Assembly (NCBI GenBank): GCA_016705475.1
Contig: JADIYD010000013.1
Coordinates: 50,001-114,000 of the forward strand
Source: Betaproteobacteria bacterium
Lineage (GTDB): Bacteria > Pseudomonadota > Gammaproteobacteria > Burkholderiales > Rhodocyclaceae
Direction: 5' to 3'
DNA: 64,000 nt
Shown here: in pieces, positions 18,159 to 26,142 of the stretch
Position numbering within the stretch: position 1 is the first letter of the stretch
Layout: every line of letters starts with the position of its first letter
The notes under the pieces: generated by a model
What the model saw: the letters and a program-made list of their open reading frames with translations, nothing else
What the model was told of the DNA's origin: nothing
The model's database searches: none
Program-made: the position numbers and the translations under genes

Positions 18159-18187
18159 TATAACCAACTTAAACTCTCGGTTATAAT
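18159..18187 (+). promoter_or_regulatory. Inverted repeat over a consensus -10, upstream of the FmdB-like gene
   Basis: TATAACC (18159-18165) and GGTTATA (18179-18185) are perfect inverted arms 13 bp apart, and the right arm overlaps a perfect -10 hexamer TATAAT (18182-18187). No good -35 is visible. This geometry suits an operator that blocks or activates RNA polymerase, but no regulator is known. Confidence 0.35.
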
Positions 18188-18208
18188 TCAAGGTTTTGGA
18201 GGACTCCC

Positions 18209-18463
18209 ATGCCGATTTACGAATATCGCTGTGATTCCTGCGGCTTCCAGAAAGAACATCTGCAAAAAATGAGCGATCCCGCGCTCACGATTTGCCCGGA
18301 ATGCAGCAAGGAAAGCTACAGCAAGCTACTTTCCGCCGCCGGCTTTCAGCTCAAGGGCAATGGCTGGTATGCCACAGACTTCAAGGGCGGCAGCAAGAAG
18401 GCTGAGGCCGCCCCCCCATGCCAGACCGGAGAAGGAAGCTGCTCGTCGTGCGTGGCCAACTAA
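18209..18463 (+). CDS. FmdB-family zinc ribbon protein
   Basis: An 84-residue protein starting MPIYEYRCDSCG, with C8, C11, C29 and C32 forming a zinc ribbon; the FmdB family is of uncertain regulatory role. The tail is rich in glycine, lysine and cysteine (GEGSCSSC). A GGAGG site lies 6-7 bases before the ATG. It is followed by DUF502 and aspS, a common betaproteobacterial order that suggests cotranscription. Confidence 0.88.
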   Translation: MPIYEYRCDSCGFQKEHLQKMSDPALTICPECSKESYSKLLSAAGFQLKGNGWYATDFKGGSKKAEAAPPCQTGEGSCSSCVAN

Positions 18464-19077
18464 TCAAACGCTATTTCATCACGGGCCTGCTGATCTGGGT
18501 CCCGTTGGTCATCACAGGCTGGGTGCTGTCGATGATCATCAGCACCCTCGATCAGTCCTTGCGTCTGCTGCCTGCTGGCATGCATCCGCAAAGCTTGGTA
18601 GGTTTCGCCATTCCCGGTGCCGGGGCTTTACTGACGTTGGCGATGATCCTGTTCACTGGCCTGCTCGCCACCAATTTTATTGGCCAGAAACTGGTTGTCT
18701 GGTCGGAGAAAATTCTGGCTCGCATTCCGGTGGTCAACTCGGTCTACCATAGCGTCAAACAGGTTTCGGACACCCTTTTCTCGCCGAATGGCAATGCGTT
18801 TCGCAAGGCTTTGCTCATCCGCTACCCCCACCAGGGCAGTTGGACCATCGCTTTCCAGACCGGCTCACCCGGTGGCGACATCGTGAATCACCTAGACGGG
18901 GAACATGTCAGCGTTTACGTACCGACCACGCCAAACCCAACTTCGGGTTTTTTCCTGATGCTCCCGGCCAAAGATGTCATCGAACTTGAGATGACCGTCG
19001 ACGAAGCCCTCAAATACATCATCTCGATGGGCGTCGTGGCCCCCCAGCCACACCCCCGCGTCATCACCAACACCTGA
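18448..19077 (+). CDS. DUF502 family membrane protein
   Basis: A 209-residue protein of unknown function with two membrane helices at about residues 8-30 and 52-78, followed by a soluble domain with the DUF502 phrases PVVNSVYHSVKQVSDTLF and VYVPTTPNPTSGFFLMLP. I prefer GTG 18448 (RGQLIKRYFITGLLIWVP), with AGGAAG upstream; a longer frame from 18418 is possible. It overlaps the end of the FmdB-like gene. Function is not known in any organism I can name. Confidence 0.8.
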   Translation: MRGQLIKRYFITGLLIWVPLVITGWVLSMIISTLDQSLRLLPAGMHPQSLVGFAIPGAGALLTLAMILFTGLLATNFIGQKLVVWSEKILARIPVVNSVYHSVKQVSDTLFSPNGNAFRKALLIRYPHQGSWTIAFQTGSPGGDIVNHLDGEHVSVYVPTTPNPTSGFFLMLPAKDVIELEMTVDEALKYIISMGVVAPQPHPRVITNT

Positions 19078-19094
19078 ATCAACCGGAAAGCTTC

Positions 19095-20894
19095 ATGCGT
19101 AGCCATTATTGCGGACAACTCAATGCCGCCCTTGACGGGCAAATCGTCACCCTTTGCGGCTGGGCCCATCGTCGGCGCGACCACGGCGGCGTCATCTTCA
19201 TCGACCTGCGTGACCGCGAAGGTCTGGCTCAGGTCGTTTGCGACCCTGACCGCGCTGCCACGTTTGCCATTGCCGAATCGGTCCGCAACGAGTTTTGCCT
19301 GAAGATCACCGGCAAGGTGCGTCCGCGCCCGGCCGGCACGACCAACGCCAATCTGGCGTCCGGCGAGATCGAAATCCTCTGCCACGAGATTGAAGTACTG
19401 AATCCTTCAGTCACGCCGCCGTTCCAGCTCGATGAGGACAACCTCTCCGAGAACGTTCGCCTGCTGCATCGCGTCATCGACCTGCGTCGTCCACAGATGC
19501 AGAACAACTTAATGCTGCGCTACAAGACGGCTCGCGCTTTCCGCCGCTTCCTTGACGACAACGGCTTCATCGATATTGAAACACCGATGCTGACCAAATC
19601 GACCCCGGAAGGCGCCCGCGATTACCTCGTGCCGTCACGTGTTCATCCCGGCCAGTTCTTCGCCCTGCCGCAGTCGCCGCAACTGTTCAAGCAATTGCTG
19701 ATGGTGGCTGGTTATGATCGCTACTACCAGATCGTCAAATGCTTCCGTGATGAAGACCTGCGCGCCGACCGCCAGCCGGAATTCACCCAGGTCGATATCG
19801 AAACCTCGTTCATGAGCGAGGCCGAGATCATGGCAATGACGGAAAAGCTGATCCGCACCGTCTTCAAGGAAGCCATCGACGTCGAGTTGCCGGACTTCCC
19901 GCGCATGACTTACGCCGAAGCCATGCATCGCTTCGGCTCGGACAAGCCTGATCTGCGCGTGACACTTGAACTGACCGAAGTCACCGACGCCTTCAAGGAC
20001 GTCGCTTTCAAGGTCTTCGCCGGCGTTGCCAACAGCGAAGGCGGCCGCATTGCCGCCATGCGCATTCCGGGCGGCGCCACGCTGACCCGTGGCGAGATCG
20101 ATGCCTACACGCAATTTGTCGGCATCTACGGTGCCCGCGGCCTGGCCTACATCAAGGTCAATGACGTCACCCAGATCAACGAAACCGGCCTGCAGTCGCC
20201 GATCGTCAAGAACCTCTCCGAGGCTTCGCTGAAGGCGGTCATGGAGCGCACTGGCGCGCAGTCGGGCGACCTGATTTTCTTTGGTGCAGACAAGGCCAAG
20301 ATCGTCAACGATGCCCTCGGTGCATTGCGCATCAAGATCGGCCACGAAAAAGGCTTCGTCACCGGCGCCAAGTGGGCACCGCTGTGGGTCATCGACTTCC
20401 CGATGTTCGAATACGACGACGACTCGAAGCGCTGGACCGCCTGCCACCATCCGTTCACCAGCCCCAAGGACGAGCATCTCGACCTGCTGGCGACCGATCC
20501 GGGCAAGTGTCTGGCCAAGGCCTATGACCTGGCGCTGAACGGTTGGGAACTGGGCGGCGGTTCGGTGCGTATCCATCGCGCCGATGTTCAGGAAAAAGTC
20601 TTCAGTGCCCTCAACATCGGACCGGAAGAACAGCAGGCCAAGTTCGGCTTCCTGCTGGACGCGCTCAAGTATGGCGCACCTCCGCACGGCGGCCTGGCCT
20701 TCGGTCTTGATCGCATCGTCACGATGATGACTGGCGCTGAATCGATCCGTGACGTGATCGCCTTCCCGAAGACCCAGCGCGCCCAGTGTCTGCTCACCGA
20801 CGCACCGTCCGGTGTCGACGAAAAGCAGCTGCGCGAACTGCACATTCGCCTGCGCCAGAAGGTCGAAACGCAAGTCGAAGTCAGCCCGTCCTAA
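19095..20894 (+). CDS. aspS: Aspartyl-tRNA synthetase
   Basis: Class II synthetase, 599 residues, normal for the bacterial type. Visible are the N-terminal OB anticodon-binding domain (CGWAHRRRDHGGVIFIDLRDREG), motif 2 (YQIVKCFRDEDLRADRQPEFTQ), the bacterial GAD insertion (about 300-420), and motif 3 (GGLAFGLDRIVTMM). It may be a non-discriminating enzyme if the genome uses GatCAB for Asn-tRNA; the window cannot tell. Followed at 6 bp by a ribonuclease gene. Confidence 0.97.
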   Translation: MRSHYCGQLNAALDGQIVTLCGWAHRRRDHGGVIFIDLRDREGLAQVVCDPDRAATFAIAESVRNEFCLKITGKVRPRPAGTTNANLASGEIEILCHEIEVLNPSVTPPFQLDEDNLSENVRLLHRVIDLRRPQMQNNLMLRYKTARAFRRFLDDNGFIDIETPMLTKSTPEGARDYLVPSRVHPGQFFALPQSPQLFKQLLMVAGYDRYYQIVKCFRDEDLRADRQPEFTQVDIETSFMSEAEIMAMTEKLIRTVFKEAIDVELPDFPRMTYAEAMHRFGSDKPDLRVTLELTEVTDAFKDVAFKVFAGVANSEGGRIAAMRIPGGATLTRGEIDAYTQFVGIYGARGLAYIKVNDVTQINETGLQSPIVKNLSEASLKAVMERTGAQSGDLIFFGADKAKIVNDALGALRIKIGHEKGFVTGAKWAPLWVIDFPMFEYDDDSKRWTACHHPFTSPKDEHLDLLATDPGKCLAKAYDLALNGWELGGGSVRIHRADVQEKVFSALNIGPEEQQAKFGFLLDALKYGAPPHGGLAFGLDRIVTMMTGAESIRDVIAFPKTQRAQCLLTDAPSGVDEKQLRELHIRLRQKVETQVEVSPS

Positions 20895-20900
20895 ACGACG

Positions 20901-21272
20901 ATGCAGATACTTCTGCGCCTCCTGATCGTCGCCTGGCTGGCGATCGGGAGCGCCTACGCGTTCAGCTTTGGTCGCGATGCTGCGGTCAACACGGTTTCTG
21001 CGGCCAATTTGCCGGCCGAAGCCCAGCGAACCCTGGCGCTGATCAAGGCTGGCGGTCCTTTTCCTTATGAACGCGACGGCACCGTTTTCGGCAACTTCGA
21101 GAAGCGCCTGCCCATCCAGGCGCGCGGCTATTACCGCGAATACACCGTCAAGACGCCGTGGCGCAAGGATCGCGGCCCACGCCGGATCGTCGCCGGGCAA
21201 CGCGACGAGTATTTCTACACTGAAGACCACTACCGGACTTTCCGGCGAATCGTGGAACAGGACCCTCGATGA
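20901..21272 (+). CDS. Secreted guanyl-specific ribonuclease (barnase/RNase Sa family)
   Basis: A 123-residue protein with a signal peptide (about 1-20) and a microbial RNase domain. The catalytic triad can be placed by comparison with RNase Sa and barnase: E80 in GYYREYTV, R95 in GPRRIVAG and H110 in YTEDHYRTF. It is therefore probably an active, exported enzyme cutting RNA after G. Its stop overlaps the start of a barstar-like inhibitor (ATGA). A partial copy of the dispersed repeat core lies at 20976-20990 (minus). Confidence 0.85.
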   Translation: MQILLRLLIVAWLAIGSAYAFSFGRDAAVNTVSAANLPAEAQRTLALIKAGGPFPYERDGTVFGNFEKRLPIQARGYYREYTVKTPWRKDRGPRRIVAGQRDEYFYTEDHYRTFRRIVEQDPR

Positions 21273-21697
21273 GCGACAATCTGCTGACCAAGGCTGATGA
21301 ATCCGGTGTCTATCACCTCGTTACATCACGCCGGACAAGCATCGAATCAGCCGCCCTTCATGCCCAGTTCTGCGTGCTGAAGGCCGACATCACCAGGCCC
21401 GCCACGACAGAAGCCGTCTTGCGCCAACTCGGCTCTGCACTCAACTTCCCAAGTTGGTATGGTGCGAATTTCGACGCGCTCCATGACTGCCTGACCGATC
21501 CCGACTGGGCTCCCGCCAAGGGCCATGTCCTGTTCATCAACGGCCTGGCTGGGTTGCGTGCGTCGGACCCGGGCGACTTCGCCACCTTGATCGATGTTTT
21601 TCAGTCGGCATCCGAAATACGTCGCGCAACACACACCCCTTTCTGGGTGCTGCTGGACGCTCCGGCCCGAGGCATTCCGACGCTTGCCGAGGCATGA
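21269..21697 (+). CDS. Barstar family ribonuclease inhibitor
   Basis: A 142-residue cytoplasmic protein with the barstar core NFPSWYGANFDALHDCLTD at about 59-77; the Tyr-Gly-x-Asn-x-Asp-Ala-Leu segment provides the acidic helix that plugs barnase-type active sites. There is no signal peptide, which fits a protector against the unsecreted RNase encoded just upstream. Start and stop each overlap the neighbouring genes by 4 bp (ATGA), indicating coupled translation. Confidence 0.88.
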   Translation: MSDNLLTKADESGVYHLVTSRRTSIESAALHAQFCVLKADITRPATTEAVLRQLGSALNFPSWYGANFDALHDCLTDPDWAPAKGHVLFINGLAGLRASDPGDFATLIDVFQSASEIRRATHTPFWVLLDAPARGIPTLAEA

Positions 21698-22154
21698 CCG
21701 CCGGCCACAAGCAGCCCGTTTCGGTGCTGGTCGTCATTCACACGGCGGCCCTTGATGTGCTCCTGCTGGAAAGGGCTGCCCACCCCGGATTCTGGCAATC
21801 GGTCACCGGCAGCCGCGAAGGCAGCGAATCGCTGATCGATACCGCCCGTCGCGAAGTGCTGGAAGAGACGGGCATCGACACCACCATGGGCCAACTTGTT
21901 GACTGGAAACTGACCAACACTTTCGAGATTTTTGACGAGTGGCGGCACCGATACGCGCCTGGCGTTACCCACAACACCGAGCACGTTTTCAGCCTTCGGC
22001 TGGCAAACCGGCCTGAATCGGTGGTACCACAACGCCTGACGAACACCGTGACTGGCAATGGTTGCCATGGACGGAGGCCGCGGAACGCTGCTTTTCGTGG
22101 ACCAATCGGGATGCCATTCTCCTGCTGAAAAAAATCCCTTTTTCGGGGACTTGA
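21694..22154 (+). CDS. nudB: Dihydroneopterin triphosphate pyrophosphatase NudB, apparent frameshift
   Basis: Nudix enzyme of folate synthesis. The Nudix box is at about residues 39-61 (GSREGSESLIDTARREVLEETG), and the family phrase THNTEHVFSL follows. The first frame ends at 22128 with an unrelated tail. After a missing base near 22031-22041, the next frame continues with the expected NudB ending DWQWLPWTEAAERCFSWTNRDA and would stop at 22154. So the gene carries a one-base deletion, real or a sequencing error. It sits after aspS as in many betaproteobacteria, with the RNase/barstar pair in between. Confidence 0.75.
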
Positions 22155-22177
22155 AACTGCCCGATCTTCTCCTTTAT
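22150..22177 (+). promoter_or_regulatory. Sigma-32-like promoter of the Hsp20 gene
   Basis: CTTGAAA (22150-22156) exactly matches the heat-shock -35 element. After 13 bp, TCCTTTAT (22170-22177) is a partial match to the CCCCATNT -10. Its place, 38 bp before a small heat-shock protein, supports it. The -10 is weak. Confidence 0.5.
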
Positions 22178-22214
22178 TCGGTGCATGAGGGCTTCATTCA
22201 CCGAGGAGAAAACC

Positions 22215-22631
22215 ATGGCAAACATCACCCGAATCGACCCATTCGACGACCTGTTCCGCGGCTTTTTCGTGCGTCCTGTGGATTTTGACGGTGCCCCCGC
22301 CCAACCCCCGTCCATCAAAATGGATGTGAAAGAGCAAGGCGACTGCTATCTGATCCATGCCGATCTTCCTGGCGTCAAAAAAGAAGACATCCACGTTGTT
22401 GTCGATGGCAGTCAAGTCTCGCTCAGCGCTGAAGTGAAACAGGAAAAGGAAACCAAGGAAGGCGAACGTGTACTTCGCTCCGAGCGCTATTTCGGCAAGG
22501 TATCCCGTTCATTTCAATTGGGACAGGACATTGACGACAGCAAGGCCGTCGCCAGATTCAACGATGGCGTGCTCGAATTGAGCCTGCCCAAACGCGCGGA
22601 AAGCAGCAGCAGGCGACTCAGCATCAGCTGA
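22215..22631 (+). CDS. Small heat-shock protein, Hsp20/alpha-crystallin family
   Basis: ATP-independent holdase that binds unfolding proteins. The 138-residue protein starts MANITRIDPFDDLFRGFF and has the alpha-crystallin domain at about 36-128 (DCYLIHADLPGVKKEDIHVVVDG, then RSERYFGKVSRSFQL and NDGVLELSLPKR). I use ATG 22215 because GAGGAG lies 6-8 bases before it. The GVLxLxLPK motif and a C-terminal RRLSIS (I-x-I-like) tail support oligomerisation. Confidence 0.93.
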   Translation: MANITRIDPFDDLFRGFFVRPVDFDGAPAQPPSIKMDVKEQGDCYLIHADLPGVKKEDIHVVVDGSQVSLSAEVKQEKETKEGERVLRSERYFGKVSRSFQLGQDIDDSKAVARFNDGVLELSLPKRAESSSRRLSIS

Positions 22632-22715
22632 AATTCGCCACGCTCATGCGAAGGCCGGGCACCGTACCGGCCTTTTTCTTTGTACAATCCGCGGCGATTC
22701 CACTTGGAGCCCGCC

Positions 22716-23603
22716 ATGAGCATCGAAGACCTTTCCCCCGGCATCAAGGCCGCCGTTCTGGCCGAAGCACTGCCCTACATCAAGCGTTTCCACGGCAAGA
22801 CCATCGTCGTCAAATACGGCGGCAATGCGATGACTGACGAGCACCTGAAAAGCTGCTTCGCCCGCGACGTCGTACTGCTCGAACTGATCGGTTTCAACAT
22901 CGTCGTCGTCCACGGTGGCGGCCCGCAGATCGAAAATCTGCTTGCCCGGGTCGGGAAGAAAGGCGAATTCATCCAGGGCATGCGCGTCACCGATGCGGAG
23001 ACCATGGAGGTTGTCGAGATGGTCCTCGGCGGTCAGGTCAACAAGGACATCGTCAACCTGATCAACCAGCACGGCGGCAAAGCCGTGGGTCTCACCGGCA
23101 AGGATGGCAACTGTATTCGCGCCAAGAAGTTGATGCTGGAAAACAAAGACAACCCGGGCGACCTGATCGATGTGGGACAGGTCGGGGAAATCACGCAAAT
23201 CGACCCGACCCTGATCGATCACCTCGACAAGGGCTCCTTTATTCCGGTCATCGCCCCGATCGGCGTCGGCAAGGATGGCGAGACCTACAACATCAACGCC
23301 GACGTCGTCGCCGGCAAGATCGCCGAAGTCCTCAAGGCTGAGAAACTGGTCCTGCTGACCAACACGCCAGGCGTGCTGGACAAGGCGGGCAACCTGATCA
23401 CCGGCATCACCCCCAAGCAGATCGACGATATGGTCGAAGATGGCACCCTCTCCGGCGGCATGCTGCCGAAGATCGGTTCAGCCCTCGATGCCGCCCGCAA
23501 TGGCGTCAAGGGCGTCCATATTATTGACGGCCGCGTCGAACATGCACTGCTGCTGGAAATTCTGACCGACCACGGCGTCGGCACGATGATCAAGTCGCAT
23601 TGA
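22716..23603 (+). CDS. argB: Acetylglutamate kinase
   Basis: Second step of arginine synthesis: phosphorylates N-acetylglutamate. The 295-residue amino-acid kinase shows KYGGNAM, VVHGGGPQIENLL, and the C-terminal KIGSALDAARNGVKGVHIIDGR. Start MSIEDLSPGIK (22716) fits family length. It stands alone and is closed by a terminator. Confidence 0.97.
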   Translation: MSIEDLSPGIKAAVLAEALPYIKRFHGKTIVVKYGGNAMTDEHLKSCFARDVVLLELIGFNIVVVHGGGPQIENLLARVGKKGEFIQGMRVTDAETMEVVEMVLGGQVNKDIVNLINQHGGKAVGLTGKDGNCIRAKKLMLENKDNPGDLIDVGQVGEITQIDPTLIDHLDKGSFIPVIAPIGVGKDGETYNINADVVAGKIAEVLKAEKLVLLTNTPGVLDKAGNLITGITPKQIDDMVEDGTLSGGMLPKIGSALDAARNGVKGVHIIDGRVEHALLLEILTDHGVGTMIKSH

Positions 23604-23619
23604 TGCAGGATTTGCCTAC

Positions 23620-23645
23620 AAAAAGCCCGCGACAGCGGGCTTTTT
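23620..23645 (+). terminator. Terminator after argB
   Basis: AAAAAGCCCGC, loop GACA, GCGGGCTTTTT: a GC-rich stem with a U-tail, 17 bp after the argB stop. Confidence 0.85.
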
Positions 23646-23667
23646 CCTTTCGGCAACGGAAAACGTC

Positions 23668-24330
23668 ATGAAAAATCCGGTCTGGCTGTTCGACCTCGAC
23701 AACACGCTGCACAACGCGACCCCGCACATCTTCCCTCACATCAATCGTTCGATGCGTGAGTACATCGAACGGCATCTCGCCGTCGACAAGCACGAAGCAA
23801 CACGCATCCGGCAACACTACTGGGAGCGCTACGGCGCCACGCTACTCGGCCTGATGCGCCACCACGGCACCGATCCTCGCCACTTTCTCTGGGAAACCCA
23901 TCAGTTTCCCGAACTGCCGAGCATGGTCGTTTTCGACAAGCCCCTGATCCACACGCTGCGCCGCCTACCCGGCCGGAAAATCATCTTCTCCAACGCGCCG
24001 GGGCATTATGTCAAAGCCGTTCTTGAACTGACCGGACTCGGCCGTTGTTTCGATGCCGTCTATTCGGTCGAAAGCGTCCGCTTTCAGCCCAAGCCCATGC
24101 TCGCCGGCTTCCGCACCCTGCTCCGCGCCGAGCATCTGGATCCACGGCGCTGCATCATGATCGAGGACAGCCTACCCAATCTGGTCACGGCAAAAAAGCT
24201 CGGCATGAAGACGGTGTGGGTGAGCGCTGGCTCACGTCAATCGCCCTTTGTTGACGTTAAAATCCGATCAGCGACACAACTCTCAAAATGCTACGGTCGA
24301 CTGCAAATTTCGGCCAAAAATGAAACCTGA
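23668..24330 (+). CDS. HAD-superfamily pyrimidine 5'-nucleotidase-like phosphatase
   Basis: A 220-residue HAD hydrolase with catalytic D9 and D11 in WLFDLDNTLH, motif II FSNAPGHY, motif III lysine in FQPKP, and motif IV MIEDSLPN. The DLDNTLH motif is typical of the SDT1/PHM8-like pyrimidine 5'-nucleotidases, but the substrate is inferred only. The last dozen codons (KCYGRLQISAKNET) are made by a minus-oriented copy of the dispersed repeat at 24290-24325, so the C-terminus is probably repeat-derived. slmA follows 13 bp later. Confidence 0.82.
   Translation: MKNPVWLFDLDNTLHNATPHIFPHINRSMREYIERHLAVDKHEATRIRQHYWERYGATLLGLMRHHGTDPRHFLWETHQFPELPSMVVFDKPLIHTLRRLPGRKIIFSNAPGHYVKAVLELTGLGRCFDAVYSVESVRFQPKPMLAGFRTLLRAEHLDPRRCIMIEDSLPNLVTAKKLGMKTVWVSAGSRQSPFVDVKIRSATQLSKCYGRLQISAKNET
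24290..24325 (-). repeat. Dispersed GGTYGACC repeat, copy at the end of the HAD gene
   Basis: The minus strand reads TTTCATTTTTGGCC, GAAATTTGCA, GTCGACCGTAGC. It has the same TTTCA-AT-GGCC left part and GTCGACCGTAGC core as intergenic copies. It forms the 3' end of the HAD gene and ends just before the slmA ribosome site. Confidence 0.65.
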
Positions 24331-24343
24331 GGAGGAGACACCG

Positions 24344-24952
24344 ATGGCGACAAAACCGGGCGAGCGCCGTCTGCAAATTCTGCAGACGCTAGCCGAAATG
24401 CTGGAAACCCCGAAAGGGGAAAAGATCACCACCGCCGCGCTGGCCGCCAAGCTGGACTGCTCCGAAGCGGCGCTCTACCGCCACTTCGCCAGCAAGGCCC
24501 AGATGTTCGAAGGCCTGATCGAATTCATCGAACAAAGCCTGTTCGGCGTCATCAACCAGATCACCTCCGAAGAAACCGAAGGCTTCAAGCAAATCGAGCA
24601 GATCATCGGTCTGCTGCTCCGCTTCGCCCAGCGCAATCGCGGCATGACCCGCGTCCTGATCGGCGATGCCCTGGTCAATGAAAACGAGCGCCTGCAAGTC
24701 CGCATCAATGCCCTGCTCGACAAAGTCGAAGCGGCCATGAAGCAGGCCCTGCGTATCGCCGCCACGCAGGAAAATCTCAAGCCCGACGCCGATTTCGGCG
24801 CCCTGGCCAACCTGCTCCGCTGCTACGTCGTCGGCCGCTGGGAACAGTATGCGCGTAGCGGCTTTACCCGCGAGCCGCTGACCCAATGGCCGCAGCAATG
24901 GCCGATGCTTTATTTTGCCTGCCTGTCGCAGTCAGGCGCTCCGGGCGCCTGA
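24344..24952 (+). CDS. slmA: Nucleoid occlusion factor SlmA (TetR family)
   Basis: DNA-binding division inhibitor that blocks FtsZ assembly over the nucleoid. The 202-residue protein begins MATKPGERRLQILQTLAEMLE and has the TetR-type helix-turn-helix at about residues 26-52 (ITTAALAAKLDCSEAALYRHFASKAQMFEGL), then a helical dimer/FtsZ domain with EQIIGLLLRFAQRNRGMTRVL. GGAGGAG lies 6 bases before ATG 24344. The family is close to SlmA/Ttk, and its position between a HAD gene and hemB suits SlmA. Confidence 0.9.
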   Translation: MATKPGERRLQILQTLAEMLETPKGEKITTAALAAKLDCSEAALYRHFASKAQMFEGLIEFIEQSLFGVINQITSEETEGFKQIEQIIGLLLRFAQRNRGMTRVLIGDALVNENERLQVRINALLDKVEAAMKQALRIAATQENLKPDADFGALANLLRCYVVGRWEQYARSGFTREPLTQWPQQWPMLYFACLSQSGAPGA

Positions 24953-24957
24953 AAAAC

Positions 24958-24987
24958 AAAATGGCGGCCGAGGCCGCCGCCATTTTT
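24958..24987. terminator. Convergent terminator between slmA and hemB
   Basis: AAAATGGCGGC (24958-24968) pairs with GCCGCCATTTT (24976-24986) over a 7-base loop; U-runs follow on both strands. It lies 5 bp after slmA and 19 bp after the hemB stop, serving both convergent genes. Confidence 0.8.
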
Positions 24988-25005
24988 GCATCCCGACCCC
25001 GCTTT

Positions 25006-26010
25006 TCAGCCTTTCAGGTATTCCGCCGCATCCAGCGCGAAATAAGTCAGGATACCGTCGGCACCAGCCCGCTTGAAAGCCAGCAGACTCTCCAGCACGC
25101 AAGCCTTCTCGTCCAGCCAGCCATTCTGTGCGGCGGCCTTCAACATCGCGTACTCGCCGCTGACCTGATAGGCATAGGTCGGCACCTTGAACTCATCCTT
25201 GACGCGCCGCACGATGTCCAGATACGGCATGCCGGGCTTGACCATGACCATGTCGGCACCTTCCTCGAGGTCAAGCGCCACTTCGCGCAAAGCCTCGTCG
25301 CTGTTCGCCGGATCCATCTGATACGTGTACTTGTTGCCCTTGCCCAGATTGCCAGCCGAACCGACCGCGTCGCGGAAGGGCCCGTAGAAGGCCGAGGCGT
25401 ATTTGGCCGAGTAAGCCAGAATGCGCGTATAAATCTGCCCGGCACCTTCCAGTTCGGCGCGAATACGGCCAATGCGGCCGTCCATCATGTCTGACGGCGC
25501 CACCACATCAGCCCCGGCCTGAGCATGACAAAGTGCCTGCCTTGCCAGCACCTCGAGCGTTTCATCGTTCAACACGTAACCCGTGCCGTCAATCAATCCG
25601 TCCTGACCATGACTGGTATACGGGTCGAGCGCCACGTCGGTAATCACCCCGAGATTCGGAAACTCGCGCTTCAGCGCCTTGATTACGCGCGGCACCAGCC
25701 CGTCAGGGTTGTACGCCTCCTCGGCACCAAGCGATTTCAGCGAAGCGTCGATCACCGGAAACAGCGCCAAGGCGGGAATGCCCAGCTTCACAGCCCGTTC
25801 TGCCGTTTTCAGGAGAATATCCAACGACTGGCGCTCAACGCCGGGCATGGACGACACCTTCTCGATACGCCCCTCGCCCTCCAGCACGAAAACCGGGTAA
25901 ATGAAGTCGTCCGGCGTCAGCACCGACTCGCGCATCAAGCGGCGGGAAAAATCATCACGCCGCATCCGGCGCATCCGGGTTCCCGAGAAACTACCAGTCA
26001 CTACAGCCAT
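25006..26010 (-). CDS. hemB: Delta-aminolevulinic acid dehydratase (porphobilinogen synthase)
   Basis: Joins two 5-aminolevulinates into porphobilinogen for heme. The 334-residue protein shows the Schiff-base lysine segment MVKPGMPYLD, APSDMMDGRIG, and YQVSGEYAML. The metal loop reads DVALDPYTSHGQDG (about 125-138), with aspartates instead of the cysteines of zinc enzymes, so it is the Mg-dependent Pseudomonas-like type. Start at 26010 gives the family's usual length, though its ribosome site is very close to the ATG. Confidence 0.96.
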   Translation of the reverse strand: MAVVTGSFSGTRMRRMRRDDFSRRLMRESVLTPDDFIYPVFVLEGEGRIEKVSSMPGVERQSLDILLKTAERAVKLGIPALALFPVIDASLKSLGAEEAYNPDGLVPRVIKALKREFPNLGVITDVALDPYTSHGQDGLIDGTGYVLNDETLEVLARQALCHAQAGADVVAPSDMMDGRIGRIRAELEGAGQIYTRILAYSAKYASAFYGPFRDAVGSAGNLGKGNKYTYQMDPANSDEALREVALDLEEGADMVMVKPGMPYLDIVRRVKDEFKVPTYAYQVSGEYAMLKAAAQNGWLDEKACVLESLLAFKRAGADGILTYFALDAAEYLKG

Positions 26011-26142
26011 GCCTCAACCTCAATCAAATGAACATAGAAATTTTCATTGGGCGTGGAACTTCCCGCCTTGATGCGCGTCAGAGTCCCCAGATGGCACGCG
26101 CTGTCTCCCGCTTCACCTCCCTGAGCGGGCGCCTTGATTCTG

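Noticed and set aside
19635..21230. A 531-codon minus-strand frame opposite aspS
   Set aside because: Antisense shadow of aspS and the RNase gene, with no recognisable domain.
24320..24343. Earlier start for slmA at ATG 24320 (MKPEEETP)
   Set aside because: GGAGGAG is correctly spaced only for ATG 24344, which also gives the family N-terminus.
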